A stretch of DNA of 64,000 nucleotides from NCBI RefSeq assembly GCF_018343775.1, contig NZ_CP074349.1, positions 744,001 through 808,000 of the forward strand. The letters run 5' to 3'. How positions within the stretch are numbered: the first letter of the stretch is position 1; each line of letters begins with the position of its first letter. Below, one piece after another: positions 62,803 through 64,000 of this stretch. Source of the stretch: Pseudomonas cichorii (GTDB lineage Bacteria > Pseudomonadota > Gammaproteobacteria > Pseudomonadales > Pseudomonadaceae). A program made the translations under genes and the position numbers. Under the pieces are notes generated by a model that made no database searches, was not told the DNA's origin, and worked only from the letters and a program-made list of their open reading frames with translations.

Positions 62803-63894
62803 CTATTCCCCGCGCTGCACCTGTTCCGCGATGGCCTTGCCCAGCGTAACCGTTGACCCCGTACCACCCAGGTCAGGTGTCAGTGGTGCATTCTCCGGCC
62901 CTTGGGCCAGCACTGCTTCAATCGCCGACAGCACGGCAGCCCCGGCCTCCGCATGACCGAAATGCTCCAGCATCATGCCGCCGCACCAGATCTGCCCGAT
63001 GGGGTTGGCGATGCCTTTGCCTGCAATATCCGGTGCCGAACCATGCACCGGCTCGAACAGGCTGGGGAACGTCCGGTCCGGGTTGATATTGGCCGAAGGC
63101 GCAATGCCGATGGTGCCGGTACAGGCCGGCCCTAGATCGGAAAGGATGTCACCGAACAGGTTGCTCGCGACAACGACATCGAAGCGATCCGGGTGCAGCA
63201 CAAAATGCGCGGTCAGAATGTCGATGTGATATTTGTCGACCAATACCTCGGGGTACTGCTTGCCCATTTCCACGACACGCCCATCCCAGTACGGCATGGT
63301 GATGGCGATGCCGTTGGACTTGGTGGCTGAAGTCAGGTGCTTCTTGGGCCGACTCTGGGCCAGGTCATACGCATACTTGAGAATGCGGTCGACGCCGACG
63401 CGAGTCATCACTGTTTCCTGAATCACGACTTCGCGCTCGGTGCCGGCAAACATGGTGCCGCCGACGCTGGAGTATTCGCCCTCGGTATTTTCCCGCACCA
63501 CATAGAAATCGATATCCCCCGGCTTGCGACCGGCCAGTGGCGCTTTCACGCCGGGCATCAGGCGACATGGGCGCAGGTTCACGTACTGATCGAAGTCGCG
63601 GCGAAACTTCAGCAAGGAATCCCACAGCGAAATGTGGTCCGGTACGACATCCGGCCAGCCGACCGCGCCAAAGTAAATCGCGTCGTATTGCTTGAGGGTT
63701 TCAAACCAGTCATCCGGCATCATCTTGCCGTGCTCAAGGTAATAGTCGGCGCTGGCAAAATCGAACCAGTCCCATTGCAGACCGATCCCGAATTTCTCTG
63801 CGACGGCGTCCATGACGCGGACGCCTTCGGGCATCACTTCCTTGCCAATACCGTCTCCGGGAATGACAGCGATCTTGTAATTGTATTGAGTCAT
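62803..63894 (-). CDS. ttuC: Tartrate / D-malate dehydrogenase (decarboxylating)
   Basis: This 363-residue Mn- and NAD-dependent beta-decarboxylating dehydrogenase belongs to the isopropylmalate/isocitrate family. AVIPGDGIGKEVMPEGVRVM, VNLRPCRLMPGVKAP, DFYVVRENTEGEYSSVGG, VVASNLFGDILSDLGPACTG and FEPVHGSAPDIAGKGIANPI are present. The wording of these motifs fits tartrate dehydrogenase/D-malate dehydrogenase (TtuC/DmlA) rather than LeuB. Its 5' side runs to the window end, with about 100 bp of upstream sequence and no regulator visible. Confidence 0.9.
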   Translation of the reverse strand: MTQYNYKIAVIPGDGIGKEVMPEGVRVMDAVAEKFGIGLQWDWFDFASADYYLEHGKMMPDDWFETLKQYDAIYFGAVGWPDVVPDHISLWDSLLKFRRDFDQYVNLRPCRLMPGVKAPLAGRKPGDIDFYVVRENTEGEYSSVGGTMFAGTEREVVIQETVMTRVGVDRILKYAYDLAQSRPKKHLTSATKSNGIAITMPYWDGRVVEMGKQYPEVLVDKYHIDILTAHFVLHPDRFDVVVASNLFGDILSDLGPACTGTIGIAPSANINPDRTFPSLFEPVHGSAPDIAGKGIANPIGQIWCGGMMLEHFGHAEAGAAVLSAIEAVLAQGPENAPLTPDLGGTGSTVTLGKAIAEQVQRGE

Positions 63895-64000
63895 GGCATC
63901 GGTTCTCGTGCTTGTCAGGTGGTGTGCTCCAGTGTATTGATTCGTCCATCAAGCACAATTTGGCTTACGGGAAATCCATTCTTGAATTCAAGTAAAGAGT

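Noticed and set aside
1..64000. CRISPR arrays, tRNA/rRNA genes, prophage or insertion sequences
   Set aside because: I found no regularly spaced direct repeats, no recognisable RNA-gene sequence, and no transposase, integrase or phage structural protein among the plausible genes.

Overview
The window is chromosomal DNA of a fluorescent Pseudomonas, probably of the P. syringae / P. fluorescens side of the genus. The evidence is GC-rich coding DNA, the RoxS/RoxR pair, a dpp-opdP dipeptide cluster arranged as in pseudomonads, stand-alone CysC, and several families of Pseudomonas-type REP/REPIN palindromes between genes. The species cannot be fixed from the sequence alone. I saw no rRNA or tRNA genes, CRISPR array, phage or insertion sequence.

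Layout. 1-4036 holds the 3' half of recB and complete recD. 4064-6006 holds a DUF3833-type lipoprotein, a 3-hydroxyisobutyrate dehydrogenase and a small unknown protein. 6221-10623 holds a CirA-like TonB receptor and a two-component system. 10863-15121 holds gamma-glutamyltransferase, a TauE/SafE permease, MdaB and a LysR regulator. 15255-16838 is prfC. 17183-20638 is a four-gene OpuC/YehZYXW-type osmoprotectant ABC operon. 20754-26362 is an accessory-looking block: an unrecognised 218-aa gene, an ornithine/lysine decarboxylase, and a three-gene operon encoding a XaxAB/YaxAB-type alpha-pore-forming toxin plus an unrecognised third helical protein. 26786-29305 is a PepSY/flavodoxin reductase with a Fur-like box.

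29501-40167 (minus strand) is a peptide-uptake cluster: three DppA-type binding proteins, an OpdP-type porin and DppBCDF. Two of its genes appear to start with TTG. 40264-46525 holds a Het-C protein, a SIMPL protein, RoxS/RoxR and a YddA-type ABC exporter. 46614-51673 is a hexarate module: a GntR regulator, KDG dehydratase, an MFS transporter and galactarate dehydratase, with a candidate shared operator. 51730-56175 holds small membrane and stress proteins, a decayed alpha/beta hydrolase, CysC and a second TauE/SafE protein. 56278-63894 holds a GAF-EAL phosphodiesterase, a tiny KGG gene, a possible PD-(D/E)XK protein, a GAF protein, an isochorismatase-type hydrolase with a divergent LysR regulator, two exported small proteins (one resembling I78 protease inhibitors) and a tartrate/D-malate-type dehydrogenase.

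The most interesting region is the toxin operon at 23210-26362, because a third co-transcribed helical protein is not part of the usual binary system.
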